64,000 nt of DNA from Cytophagaceae bacterium. Lineage in GTDB: Bacteria; Bacteroidota; Bacteroidia; Cytophagales; Spirosomataceae. Below, in pieces: positions 18,575 through 27,853 of the stretch (within the stretch, counting starts at the first letter, position 1; the number at the start of each line of letters is the position of its first letter). The notes beneath the pieces were generated by a model, which worked only from the letters and a program-made list of their open reading frames with translations, searched no databases and was not told where the DNA came from. The stretch lies in the NCBI GenBank assembly GCA_947450365.1, contig CANFVE010000002.1, positions 1-64,000 of the forward strand, in the 5' to 3' direction. Position numbers and translations under genes: made by a program.

Positions 18575-20206
18575 ATGAAAAAAACTAGTCTATTCACTGG
18601 ACTTCTTTGCCTATTTTTGCATGGCATGATGGCTCAAACTGATTTTACATTACCTGTTCAAACGACGATTGAGACGGGGACTATTGAAGGGAAATTCCAT
18701 ACCTTGACGGGAATTCAAACCTATTTCGGGGTACCTTTTGCGAAGGCACCGGTGGGAGCGCTTCGTTGGAAAGCACCACAGCCCGCTGCCGCCTGGAAAG
18801 GGGTGAAGGAAACGAAAGCCTTTGGTCCACGTCCGGTGCAAGCCATGGTGTTTGGCGATATGAATTCGCGTTCCGCGGGTTTAAGTGAGGATTGTTTATA
18901 TCTAAATGTGTGGACTCCGGCCAAGCGGACAGATAAAAATTTGCCTGTTTTGGTGTATTTTTTTGGTGGAGGATTTTCGGCGGGGGATGCTTCGGAGCCA
19001 CGCTATGATGGGGAGGCGATGTCGAAAAAGGGGATTGTGGTGGTGACGGTGAATTATCGGTTGGGTATTTTTGGTTTTTACGCACATCCAGAATTAAGTG
19101 CTGAGACAGCGTATAAAGGGTCGGGAAATTATGGCTTGATGGATCAGGCTTTTGCGTTGCAATGGGTGCAAAAAAACATTCAGGCTTTCGGCGGGGATCC
19201 GAAGAAGGTGACTATTGCCGGGGAATCTGCCGGTTCCATTTCCGTGAGTGCACAGATGGCTTCGCCTTTGGCTCGAAATACAATTGCCGGGGCGATCGGC
19301 GAAAGTGGTGGGGCGATTAACCCGACCTTGTTTCCTGTTCCTTTAGCCCAAGCCGAAAAGGAAGGAAAAGAATTTGCAGATAAAGCCGGTTTGAAAACCA
19401 TCGCGGACATGCGGGCTTTGTCGACCAAAGAGCTTTTTGAAATATTTAAAGACTCGCGTCGTTTTGGATTTTCGACGGTCATCGATGGATATGTGTATCC
19501 GAAAAGTTTGCCGGAGATTTTTAATGCGGGCCAACAAGCCCAAGTGCCTCTCTTACTCGGCTGGAATTCTGCAGAAGTTCCAGGTAGCGCATTTATGCAA
19601 GGAAAAGCCTTTACAGTAGATAATTACGCTGCCAAAGTGAAGGAAGTTTTTCCCGCGGATCATGAAACAGTGATGAAATTATATCCGGGTACTACTGAGC
19701 AGGAGGTGGAATATTCGGCTACGGCCTTAGCTGCCGACCGATTTATTTCCTATAGTACATGGAAATGGTTTGACCTACATCGGAAAAATAGCAAGCAACC
19801 GGTATATCGTTATTTATACAGCAAGCTACGCCCGCCTTTGGTCGATAAAACAACCACCGCTGCCTTAGCCGGCGGAACGGTTAAAGCAGATCCGAATGCG
19901 CCAAAACAACGTCCGGCGATTGGTGCGCCGCATGCCTGCGAAATCGAATATTGCATGGGTAATTTGCATTTAATCAAAGAATTTGCCTTTACTCCAGAGG
20001 ATTATAAAGTCTCGGAAACGATGTTTACCTTTTTTGCGAATTTCATTAAAACGGGTAATCCGAATGATGGGAAATTGCCTAATTGGCCGATGGCCGCCGC
20101 GCAAGATAAAAATCCGCCCGTGATGGTCTTGGATGTCGAATCTAAGGCCGTAAATGCAAAAGACGACGCACGTTATGAATTTTTAGATCGTTTTTATAAA
20201 AACTAA
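18575..20206 (+). CDS. Type B carboxylesterase, secreted (first of tandem pair)
   Basis: A 543-residue exported carboxylesterase/lipase (PF00135 type). After the signal peptide (LFTGLLCLFLHGMMAQ) come the N-terminal signature YFGVPFAKAPVGALRWKAPQ, the block EDCLYLNVWTPA, the oxyanion segment YFFGGGFSAG, and the nucleophile elbow AGESAGSIS with Ser218. The late His is probably in GAPHACEIEY. Substrates may be acylated sugars, aryl esters or hydroxycinnamate esters. The next carboxylesterase starts 4 bases downstream; the pair are distant paralogues and probably one operon. Confidence 0.9.
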   Translation: MKKTSLFTGLLCLFLHGMMAQTDFTLPVQTTIETGTIEGKFHTLTGIQTYFGVPFAKAPVGALRWKAPQPAAAWKGVKETKAFGPRPVQAMVFGDMNSRSAGLSEDCLYLNVWTPAKRTDKNLPVLVYFFGGGFSAGDASEPRYDGEAMSKKGIVVVTVNYRLGIFGFYAHPELSAETAYKGSGNYGLMDQAFALQWVQKNIQAFGGDPKKVTIAGESAGSISVSAQMASPLARNTIAGAIGESGGAINPTLFPVPLAQAEKEGKEFADKAGLKTIADMRALSTKELFEIFKDSRRFGFSTVIDGYVYPKSLPEIFNAGQQAQVPLLLGWNSAEVPGSAFMQGKAFTVDNYAAKVKEVFPADHETVMKLYPGTTEQEVEYSATALAADRFISYSTWKWFDLHRKNSKQPVYRYLYSKLRPPLVDKTTTAALAGGTVKADPNAPKQRPAIGAPHACEIEYCMGNLHLIKEFAFTPEDYKVSETMFTFFANFIKTGNPNDGKLPNWPMAAAQDKNPPVMVLDVESKAVNAKDDARYEFLDRFYKN

Positions 20207-20210
20207 AACC

Positions 20211-21809
20211 ATGAAAAAAAACCTATTAACAATTGCTTTCCTTGCCCTTTGTTTTGGCACTCAAGCGCAAATTACCACAGGCGAGGATTTTGCTGTGGTC
20301 CCGACGGACAATGGTAAAGTACGCGGATATCTCCACCAAGGCATTTATACCTACAAGGGAATTCCATATGCTGAGGCTGCGCGATTTGAAGCTCCGCATA
20401 AGCCGAAGGCCTGGACCGGTGTTCGGAGTTCCTTGACCTACGGGCCGGTTGCGCCCTTGTTGGACCCGACCGTTGCCGTACAAGACGAGTCCGAATTCGT
20501 GTTTAATCATTCTTGGGGATATCCAAACGAGGATTGCATGCGGATTAATGTCTGGACGCCGGGCATTCAGGATGGCAAAAAACGTCCGGTCTTGTTTTGG
20601 ATTCATGGCGGTGGTTTTACCTCGGGTTCGTCCCAAGAATTGCCTTCAACGGATGGGGAGAATTTAGCCAAAAAGGGAGATGTTGTGGTCGTTTCGATTA
20701 ATCATCGCTTGAATATTACGGGCTATTTAGATATGTCGGCCTATGGCGATAAATACAAAACCTCGGCGAATAACAGCGTCCTTGATATGAAAGCGGCCCT
20801 CGAATGGGTGAAAGCGAATATCGCAGCATTTGGGGGTGATGCCTCGAATGTGACGATTTTCGGTCAATCCGGCGGTGGTGCCAAAGTGAACACCCTGATG
20901 GCCATGCCTTCAGCCAAAGGATTATTTCACAAAGCGATTAACCAAAGTGGGGCTTTTCGTTCCAATATGTTGGACAAAAAAACTACTCAAAGCATCACCG
21001 CTGAGGTATTAAAAGTATTGAACATCGCGCCAGCTCAGGCGGATAGTTTACAAAAAATCCCATTTGCCCAATTGGCTGCGGCTGGGAAAAAGGCCTTGGC
21101 GGTTGTAGCGGCTCAATTGAAAGCAGCAGGTAAGCCGGTGGGAGCTTTTGGATTAAGTTGGGGACCGAGTTTAGATGGAGAAGTGCTTCCCTACCAAATT
21201 TCTTCTCCCGAAGCTTTGGCCCTATCTAAAAATATTCCTTTAATGATCGGAACGGTAAAAAATGAATTTATGCCTTCCTTGGGCGCTGGATTGTCGAATG
21301 CGAGTATGCCTGAGATCGAGGCCTATATGAAAAAGCGCTATGGTGATAAGGCAGATGCTGTGAAATCAGCGGTGAAAAAAGCCTATCCGAATGATACCAA
21401 ACCCTCTGATTTAATCGATGTGGATGTGATGTTTCGTCCGGGGGCCGTGGATCAAGCGAATTTGAAATCAGGATTTGGGGGTGCGCCGGTGTTTATGTAT
21501 TTGTTGACCTGGCAATCGCCCGTGATGGGTGGGAAGTATAAGGCGATTCATTGCATCGATTTGCCTTTTTGCTTTAACAACATCGCCCGGAGCGAAGAAA
21601 TGACCGGCGGTCAAAAAGACGCCTATGTATTAGCAGATAAAATGAGCCAGGCATGGATTAATTTTGCACGCTTGGGTAATCCGAATCACAAGGGCTTACC
21701 GACATGGCCTGCCTATGATGCCTCAAAAACGCCTACCATGCATTTTAACAATACCTGTGAGGTGAAACCGCAATTGGATCAAGACTTATTCAAATTGGTC
21801 GTCCAATAA
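20211..21809 (+). CDS. Type B carboxylesterase, secreted (second of tandem pair)
   Basis: A 532-residue exported paralogue of the preceding gene. A signal peptide (LLTIAFLALCFGTQAQ) precedes the same domain: YKGIPYAEAARFEAP, EDCMRINVWTPG, FWIHGGGFTSGS and the elbow FGQSGGGAK with Ser220. The elbow differs from the usual GESAG, as in some feruloyl- or para-nitrobenzyl-esterase-like bacterial members. It is followed by a terminator 20 bases past the stop, which closes a two-gene operon. Confidence 0.9.
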   Translation: MKKNLLTIAFLALCFGTQAQITTGEDFAVVPTDNGKVRGYLHQGIYTYKGIPYAEAARFEAPHKPKAWTGVRSSLTYGPVAPLLDPTVAVQDESEFVFNHSWGYPNEDCMRINVWTPGIQDGKKRPVLFWIHGGGFTSGSSQELPSTDGENLAKKGDVVVVSINHRLNITGYLDMSAYGDKYKTSANNSVLDMKAALEWVKANIAAFGGDASNVTIFGQSGGGAKVNTLMAMPSAKGLFHKAINQSGAFRSNMLDKKTTQSITAEVLKVLNIAPAQADSLQKIPFAQLAAAGKKALAVVAAQLKAAGKPVGAFGLSWGPSLDGEVLPYQISSPEALALSKNIPLMIGTVKNEFMPSLGAGLSNASMPEIEAYMKKRYGDKADAVKSAVKKAYPNDTKPSDLIDVDVMFRPGAVDQANLKSGFGGAPVFMYLLTWQSPVMGGKYKAIHCIDLPFCFNNIARSEEMTGGQKDAYVLADKMSQAWINFARLGNPNHKGLPTWPAYDASKTPTMHFNNTCEVKPQLDQDLFKLVVQ

Positions 21810-21829
21810 GCTGAATGTAAATCATGAGA

Positions 21830-21857
21830 AAGACCCGCCGAAAATCGGGTCTTTTTT
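21830..21857 (+). terminator. Rho-independent terminator after the carboxylesterase pair
   Basis: The stem AAGACCCG/CGGGTCTT with an 8-base loop is followed by six T. It reaches the stop codon of the convergent flavoprotein gene. Confidence 0.75.
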
Positions 21858-23073
21858 ATTCGAGGGCAGCATGTTTGCCGGCAATGAAACCCGTGGTCCA
21901 TGCGGCCTGAAAATTAAATCCACCCGTAATGCCGTCAATATCCATGACCTCGCCTGCAAAAAAAAGGCCGGGGTGACGCAAACTCTCCATGCTGTGTGGG
22001 TTGATCTCCGACAAATCAACACCGCCGGCAGTTACGAATTCTTCTTTGAAGGTGGTTTTTCCTTGGACGCGATACCGGTCGTTGAGGAGGCAATTGACCA
22101 ACTTATTGATATTTTTCTGACCGATGTCCACCCAGCGCGATGAGGGGTCGATCGAGTTTTTGGTCAATAAAAAATTCCATAGGCGCGCCGGAATCGGAAA
22201 GGGATTTAGATTTCCGAGCATTTTTCCCCCATGGACTTTCATGGTTTCCGCAAATGTCTCTCGAAGTGTGGGTTCCTTTTCTTGGTCGAGCCAGTTCACC
22301 AAAATCGCAAATTGATATTCCTTATCGGCCAAAATACGTGCTCCCCATGCGGATAATTGCAAAACCGCCGGGCCACTCATGCCCCAATGGGTGATCAACA
22401 AGGGTCCTTGGCCAAGCAGTTTTTGCCCTTCGATTCGTAAGGTCGCTTTTTCCACTACCAAGCCCATAAATTCTCGGATGGATTCGTGGGGCATATTAAA
22501 GGTAAAAAGGGATGGCTGGGGAGAAATGATGGTATGTGTTAATTCGGATAGAAAATCGAATCCGGTGGATTTGGGTTGGCCCCCTACGGTGACAATGACC
22601 CGATCGGCAAATTCAGATTCCTCCTTGAATTTCAATTCAAAACCGCCTTCTAGCGGGATGATGGCATCAACGCCCCTGTGTAGAATCGTTTGAATACCTA
22701 ATATACGGGATTCAGCAAGGAAGCAATTGATGATGCTTTGGGATTCGTTGGATAGGGGAAAAATACATCCGTCGGGATAGGTTTTTAAGGCTACGCCGCG
22801 TGACTCAAACCACTGGACCGTATCCTGCGCATTAAATTGCTCAAAGGCCTTTTTTAGAAATTTTTCTCCCCGTGGGTAATTGGCCGCGAGAAGGCGATTG
22901 TTAAACGTGGCATTCGTGACATTGCATCGCCCGCCGCCGGAAATCTTTACCTTTCCCAAAAATTTCGATGTCCTTTCATAGATGCGAACGTCCATGTCAG
23001 GATTTTCGATTTTAGCTGAAATAGCTGCAAAAAAACCGGCTGCGCCGCCGCCGATGATGGCAATCTTGGTCAA
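21856..23073 (-). CDS. HI0933/YhiN-family FAD-dependent oxidoreductase (BaiN-like)
   Basis: A 405-residue cytosolic flavoprotein. The N-terminal FAD-binding motif IAIIGGGAAGFFAAI and the family signature GKVKISGGGRCNVTNA are clear, as is the C-terminal FAD-contacting segment FFAGEVMDIDGITGGFNFQAAWTTG. Members have been called aminoacetone oxidase-like or flavoproteins of unknown substrate; the true reaction of most is not known. It stands alone between two terminators. TACCTTTG on the minus strand at 23132-23125 may be its -7 box. Confidence 0.9.
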   Translation of the reverse strand: MTKIAIIGGGAAGFFAAISAKIENPDMDVRIYERTSKFLGKVKISGGGRCNVTNATFNNRLLAANYPRGEKFLKKAFEQFNAQDTVQWFESRGVALKTYPDGCIFPLSNESQSIINCFLAESRILGIQTILHRGVDAIIPLEGGFELKFKEESEFADRVIVTVGGQPKSTGFDFLSELTHTIISPQPSLFTFNMPHESIREFMGLVVEKATLRIEGQKLLGQGPLLITHWGMSGPAVLQLSAWGARILADKEYQFAILVNWLDQEKEPTLRETFAETMKVHGGKMLGNLNPFPIPARLWNFLLTKNSIDPSSRWVDIGQKNINKLVNCLLNDRYRVQGKTTFKEEFVTAGGVDLSEINPHSMESLRHPGLFFAGEVMDIDGITGGFNFQAAWTTGFIAGKHAALE

Positions 23074-23089
23074 GGAATTTGGAATTAAA

Positions 23090-23113
23090 GGCCTGCGTTT
23101 TTACACGCAGGCC
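23090..23113 (-). terminator. Hairpin after the propeller/HEAT/cytochrome gene, probable terminator
   Basis: A 9-bp perfect stem GGCCTGCGT/ACGCAGGCC with a 6-base loop lies 30 bases past the minus-strand stop at 23143. On that strand it is followed by TTTAATT, a weak U-tract. Confidence 0.5.
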
Positions 23114-23124
23114 AATGGGTTGCA

Positions 23125-23132
23125 CAAAGGTA
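23125..23132 (-). promoter_or_regulatory. Candidate -7 box (TACCTTTG) for the flavoprotein gene
   Basis: TACCTTTG on the minus strand fits TAnnTTTG and lies about 52 bases before the ATG at 23073. The terminator-like hairpin would then fall in its leader, so one of the two calls may be wrong. Confidence 0.3.
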
Positions 23133-23142
23133 CCCAAATTCT

Positions 23143-25782
23143 TTATTTTTTCTGTTCCGCCAAAAAGCTAATTAAGGACGCAAATTCTTCGTAGGAAAGT
23201 TCATTAGCTAAACCCGTGGGCATCATCGAATTTTCCATTTCCTTGCGTTGTGCGATATCGGCCACTTTAATGTTGGTAATCTGACCAGTAATATCCCGCA
23301 TCGTGATTCGTTCAGGCGTTTCTGACGTCACAAAGCCCATGTATTCTTTTTTGTTTTTGGTGGTGATGAGCACCGTGGCAAAGCCCTGAGAAATCGATGC
23401 GTTTGGTTTTAGGATGGATTCAGCGATTTGTTCTCGGTTCATAATGGCGCCAATTTGCCCCATATAAGGCCCTTTGAGGGCATCTCCCGCCTTTAAACTG
23501 TGGCATACCACGCAGCCTTGTTTGGTGAAAATAGCCCGACCATTCATCGGGTTCCCCGTAATTTTGGCCATGGCCAACATCACGTCTTCGATGGAAGCAT
23601 TCCCGATTTGCCCTTTTTTATTGCGAATCGCCTCTAAATCCACCTTACTTTCATCCTTTGCCACGAGTACTTCTGAATTTCCTAATTCGGTTATATCCAT
23701 TTGGAACTTCTCATTTAAATCCGCGAAATAGGCTTTATCCGAACTAGCGGCTTGATTACGTAGCAAAAAGGATTTGATGGAAGCAGAACCTTCCCATTCC
23801 ACCGGTCGGTAATAGGGGCCATGGCCATTCGGTTTCGTGCTCCACCAAAAGTCCCCCGCATAGGGGCCTTCTTTTTTGTACAACCGGGCAAGGGTTTGCA
23901 TGATTGATTTTTTGATTCCCGCATTTTCAGGTTTCGTATAGGCTTTTATAAGTCCATTCACCACTTTTTCACTTGGCATGTAGCGCAACGCCCAAAGCGC
24001 AATGCCACTATTTTTTGATCCCACGGCCTTTAATGCCTCATCTTCTGCTTGTAAACTGATTAAGGCACGAACGGCTACGTGGGCCGGAATGATGCTCGAA
24101 TTCGGCGTAGCGTGTGGGCCTTCTTTGTCTTTCGGAGGGGCAACGAATGAAGCCGGTAATTTCGTTTGCAATAAAGAGGAGATGGCTTCCCTTTTTCCCA
24201 ATCGGCCTAGGCCTATCGCCGCGGCAACTTGAATGCGAGGCGATGCATCCTTTAATCCGGCGATGAAGGGTGCGAGTGGCACTTGCTTCGCCCACGCTTT
24301 GCGGTCTGATAAGGCGCGTAAAGCCAATTCCTTCACATTGGGGTCCCCAACGAGGCTAAGTAAGGAAGGAATTCCGGTTTCCCCAGCGAGTTGGGCATAG
24401 GTAAAAATACCCGCTGATCGCGCGGCTCGACTTTGTTTTTTGTCGGCCGCAATCGCCCATGCGATGGCTGAGGCTTCTTTTTTATTGCGAGTGAGCAGTT
24501 CTTGTTGGGCCACTAATCGACCCACCGCACTCGTTGAACTTAACAGTTTTCCTAATTCGGCTACGGACAATTTGCCCACTTCTGGAAAGGCCTTGTAGGT
24601 CCAGCCTTTCGGTACCGCCCGCACCACAAACCCTTTGATGGGACTTCCTGAAAAACCAGCGCCATCCCAGGCGGCTAAATAGAGTCGACCGGAACCATCC
24701 ACGTCGAGGTCGGTGATTTGCTTCAATTTAATAAAATTCTCATCTTTTTGTGTATAACTCGCCCCATCAGGTTGCACGCGGTGGATATACAACATGCTAT
24801 TTCCCCAATCGGCCATCATCGGTACTTGGTTGTATTTAGCAGGCCAGGTCGGTTCATCCATAAATAAGGATCCTGTTCCAGATCCACCCCCTACATCCAC
24901 GAGCGCGGGTAAGATTTCCTCTGTAAAATGTTTAAATAAAAGGGGATAGCCATATTCACCGGATTGAATGTGGTGACTGAAACGGATGTTCCAGCCTGCG
25001 CCATCGTTCGTATTGTCCCGCGTAAAAATATTCATATAGGGATCGATGGCCACGTCATAAATATTCCGAGTACCATGCGTATAAACTTCCATTTCCGTGC
25101 CATCCGGACGGACCCGAACGATTCCACCGCCCAGCATCGTCATTTGTTTGCCACTGCGATCGGTGGCATTGTAAAAACCAAAGTCCCCCACGGCGATGTA
25201 AATCCATCCATCGATGCCCATGCGGATTCCATTGGTCGAGTGGTCAGTCCCCCGATTTTGAAGGAATTTAGGTGAACTGATGTGTTGGATCAATGGCTTC
25301 GACGGCCCATCCGCCTTTCCATCATGATCCGCATCTTCAAATACGACTAAATCCATGCCTGAGGCTTTGCCAGTTTCTTTTGAAAATACGGTATGAAGCA
25401 CATAGACCTTGTCACCCACAGAAAGAATGCCTCGAGGATTATCTACCTTGGCGAATTCCGTGCTTTTGTCGACTTTCCCATCCTGATTTTGGTCTTCTAA
25501 TTTTAAAATATATCCTAAACCTGGTGTTTTACCGAGGGACCCAATTTTATCAATCCCCACAAAGACCTCACCGGTCGCGGCCACAGCCAAACAAGCTGGA
25601 CTGGGAGCCAAATCGGAACTCGCGAAATTAGACACAGTTATGTCGTTTTCAGGCCATGCATTCGCATTTTTTAGGGTATCTACACGAACGAATTTTTTGG
25701 TTGGGGATGATTTGGGAATACTTATTTGCATGCCCCACAAAATCAAAAAGGCATACAGGATGCTTAATGAGAGCTTAATCAT
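23143..25782 (-). CDS. Propeller dehydrogenase-like / HEAT-repeat / c-type cytochrome fusion
   Basis: An 879-residue exported protein with three regions. An N-terminal signal (LSILYAFLILWGMQ) is followed by a beta-propeller of the 'membrane-bound dehydrogenase' type (about residues 45-400), with Ca-loop-like DQNQDGKVD and DADHDGKAD. A HEAT-like helical region covers about 410-640 (ASPRIQVAAAIGLGRLGKREA). The C-terminal haem-binding domain has CVVCH at residues 757-761 and a candidate Met ligand in SMMPTGLANELS. This architecture is common in Planctomycetes and Bacteroidota and is thought to oxidise sugars or alcohols and pass electrons to the attached cytochrome. Substrate unknown. Monocistronic. 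Confidence 0.85.
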   Translation of the reverse strand: MIKLSLSILYAFLILWGMQISIPKSSPTKKFVRVDTLKNANAWPENDITVSNFASSDLAPSPACLAVAATGEVFVGIDKIGSLGKTPGLGYILKLEDQNQDGKVDKSTEFAKVDNPRGILSVGDKVYVLHTVFSKETGKASGMDLVVFEDADHDGKADGPSKPLIQHISSPKFLQNRGTDHSTNGIRMGIDGWIYIAVGDFGFYNATDRSGKQMTMLGGGIVRVRPDGTEMEVYTHGTRNIYDVAIDPYMNIFTRDNTNDGAGWNIRFSHHIQSGEYGYPLLFKHFTEEILPALVDVGGGSGTGSLFMDEPTWPAKYNQVPMMADWGNSMLYIHRVQPDGASYTQKDENFIKLKQITDLDVDGSGRLYLAAWDGAGFSGSPIKGFVVRAVPKGWTYKAFPEVGKLSVAELGKLLSSTSAVGRLVAQQELLTRNKKEASAIAWAIAADKKQSRAARSAGIFTYAQLAGETGIPSLLSLVGDPNVKELALRALSDRKAWAKQVPLAPFIAGLKDASPRIQVAAAIGLGRLGKREAISSLLQTKLPASFVAPPKDKEGPHATPNSSIIPAHVAVRALISLQAEDEALKAVGSKNSGIALWALRYMPSEKVVNGLIKAYTKPENAGIKKSIMQTLARLYKKEGPYAGDFWWSTKPNGHGPYYRPVEWEGSASIKSFLLRNQAASSDKAYFADLNEKFQMDITELGNSEVLVAKDESKVDLEAIRNKKGQIGNASIEDVMLAMAKITGNPMNGRAIFTKQGCVVCHSLKAGDALKGPYMGQIGAIMNREQIAESILKPNASISQGFATVLITTKNKKEYMGFVTSETPERITMRDITGQITNIKVADIAQRKEMENSMMPTGLANELSYEEFASLISFLAEQKK

Positions 25783-25847
25783 AGATTGGTAGGTTTAGAA
25801 TTTGCGTGCTAATTTGGTAAAAAATAATGAATAAACATGCTTTTCCC

Positions 25848-25855
25848 TATATTTG
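25848..25855 (+). promoter_or_regulatory. Candidate -7 box (TATATTTG) for the deoxyhexose operon
   Basis: TATATTTG fits TAnnTTTG and lies 25 bases before the ATG at 25881. A TTTG at 25813 is too far upstream to be the matching -33 box. Confidence 0.4.
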
Positions 25856-25880
25856 TAGCTATTCTAAACCTATATGATTC

Positions 25881-26819
25881 ATGGATTACCGTAAATTAGG
25901 CCAAACGGACATGCACGTGTCCATTCTTGGCTATGGGGCGTCTCCCTTGGGAAATGTGTTCGATGTGTGTGATGAACAAGAGGGGATTGATTCTGTGCAC
26001 ATGGCCATCGATCATGGCGTCAATTTTTTCGATGTGGCTCCTTTTTATGGAGAAACTTTGGCGGAAACGCGCTTGGGTCGGGCTTTGAAAGGGAAGCGTA
26101 CAGAGATTTATTTGGCTACCAAATGCGGGCGATATGGTTTGCGTGATTTTGATTTTTCGTATGATCGGATTATTCGAAGTATTGATGAGTCGTTAGCGCG
26201 TTTGCAGACGGATTATGTGGATTTATTTCAATTGCATGATATTGAATTTGTGAGTCGCCAACAAATCGTCGAGGAAGCCATTCCTGCCATCCAACACATC
26301 AAAGCCTCCGGAAAAGCGCGTTACGTCGGCCTGACAGGTTTACCCGTTCGGTATTTAGCCTCGTTGGTGCGGGAACATGCATTCGATACGGTTCTTTCCT
26401 GGGCCCATTATAATTTGATTCAAGATGAAATCATGGATGAATTGGTGCCTTTGTCGAAGGAAAAGGGATTTGGGTTGATGAACGCGGCGCCTTTGGTTCA
26501 GCGTATTCTTTCTGATGCCCAAATTCCCGCCTGGCATAATGCCCCTGCGGAGGTGAAGGCGATTCAAGGTCCTTTGTTGGCCCTCTGTCAAAAATACCAA
26601 GTTTCCCTGAGCGATGTAGCCATGCGCTTTGCCATGGATCAGGAAGCTATTTCGACCACGATTGTGGGCATGTGTGACATGCACATGATTCAAAGTAATT
26701 TGCGGGCTTTTCATTTACAGATGCCAGATGGGATTTTGGAGGAAATTGCGGCCTTGGTGGCACCGATTAAAAACAGGATGTGGTTTGAGGGTTTACCAGA
26801 AAATGATTTAAGAAATTAG
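25881..26819 (+). CDS. Aldo/keto reductase, L-fucose/L-galactose dehydrogenase-like
   Basis: A 312-residue cytosolic aldo/keto reductase. The catalytic tetrad is visible as Asp in NFFDVAPFYGE, Tyr in the same segment, Lys in LATKCGRYG and His in FQLHDIE. The pattern YDRIIRSIDESLARLQTDYVDLFQ is typical of the L-galactose/L-fucose dehydrogenase branch. It probably oxidises a 6-deoxyhexose such as L-fucose to its lactone with NAD(P). It is the first of four genes packed with gaps of 2 bases or overlaps, ending in an L-rhamnose mutarotase-type gene, which supports this reading. The sugar itself is inferred. Confidence 0.82.
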   Translation: MDYRKLGQTDMHVSILGYGASPLGNVFDVCDEQEGIDSVHMAIDHGVNFFDVAPFYGETLAETRLGRALKGKRTEIYLATKCGRYGLRDFDFSYDRIIRSIDESLARLQTDYVDLFQLHDIEFVSRQQIVEEAIPAIQHIKASGKARYVGLTGLPVRYLASLVREHAFDTVLSWAHYNLIQDEIMDELVPLSKEKGFGLMNAAPLVQRILSDAQIPAWHNAPAEVKAIQGPLLALCQKYQVSLSDVAMRFAMDQEAISTTIVGMCDMHMIQSNLRAFHLQMPDGILEEIAALVAPIKNRMWFEGLPENDLRN

Positions 26820-26821
26820 TT

Positions 26822-27853
26822 ATGAAGGCATTATTTTTAACGGCCATCGGGGAAACCGAGGTGCGAGATATCGAAAAGCCGGAGGTGACAGCGGGCCAAT
26901 TGCTTTTGAAAATTAGCAAAGTTGGCTTTTGCGGAGGCGATTTAAATGGCTTCAAAGGCTTATTTGAATTGCAAGAATATCCGAATGTGTTGGGCCACGA
27001 GGTGGGGGCGACGATTGAAGCGATCGGCGCTGAAGTTCCGGATGGTTTTCGAGTGGGTCAACAGGTAACCGTATATCCCTATTTGAATTGTGGAACTTGT
27101 ATTTCGTGCCGAAAGGGACGCCGGAATGCATGCCAGGATAATAAAACGATGGGTGTCCGCCGACCGGGTGCGATGACACGTTACATTACCTTGCCTTATA
27201 CGGATGTCTATGTTTCGGAGCATTTATCCATGACCGAGTTAGCTTTGGTGGAACCATTGACCGTGGGATTTCATGCGGTGGCACGGGGACGCGTGACGGC
27301 GCAGGATCGGGTGGCGGTGATTGGATGTGGCATCGTGGGGATGGGAGCGATTGCTTCTGCGGTGAATCGGGGAGCGGAGGTGATTGCCCTAGATTTAGAT
27401 GAAACGAAACTGGCCATCGCGCGGAAAATTGGTGTGGCGCATACGGTGAATACGAGTCAGGAATCTTTGGAGGAGGCTTTGGCGCGAATTACGCAGGGAG
27501 ATGGGCCGGATGTGATTATTGAGGCGGTGGGTAGTCATATTACCTATCGGGCGGCGGTGGAGGCGGTAGCCTACACGGGTCGGGTGGTGTGTATCGGATA
27601 TGCCAAAAAGGCCGTTGAATTTAACACGGGTGTTTTTGTGCGGAAGGAAATAGAAATAGTAGGCTCTCGGAATTGCACGGATGAATTTCCGGAGGTGATT
27701 GCGTATTTGGAAGCGGGTAAATTTCCGGTGGAGGAGGTGCTTAGTCGGGTCGTACCTTTATCCGAATCAGGAGCGGCATTAGCCGACTGGGCAGCAAATG
27801 CGCAGGGAATTGTCAAAATTATGGTGGACTTAGATGCGGAATCGGATGAGTAG
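26822..27853 (+). CDS. Zinc-dependent medium-chain alcohol dehydrogenase
   Basis: A 343-residue MDR-family dehydrogenase. The catalytic zinc region (GFCGGD, VLGHEVGA), four structural-zinc Cys (NCGTCISCRKGRRNAC), and the Rossmann NAD(P) motif VIGCGIVGMGAIA are all intact. The catalytic-site segment has CGGD where CGSD or CGTD is usual. Relatives act on sugar acids or polyols such as L-threonate, L-idonate or galactonate. In this operon it probably oxidises an intermediate of deoxyhexose breakdown. It lies 2 bases after the aldo/keto reductase gene and overlaps the next gene by 8 bases. Confidence 0.87.
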   Translation: MKALFLTAIGETEVRDIEKPEVTAGQLLLKISKVGFCGGDLNGFKGLFELQEYPNVLGHEVGATIEAIGAEVPDGFRVGQQVTVYPYLNCGTCISCRKGRRNACQDNKTMGVRRPGAMTRYITLPYTDVYVSEHLSMTELALVEPLTVGFHAVARGRVTAQDRVAVIGCGIVGMGAIASAVNRGAEVIALDLDETKLAIARKIGVAHTVNTSQESLEEALARITQGDGPDVIIEAVGSHITYRAAVEAVAYTGRVVCIGYAKKAVEFNTGVFVRKEIEIVGSRNCTDEFPEVIAYLEAGKFPVEEVLSRVVPLSESGAALADWAANAQGIVKIMVDLDAESDE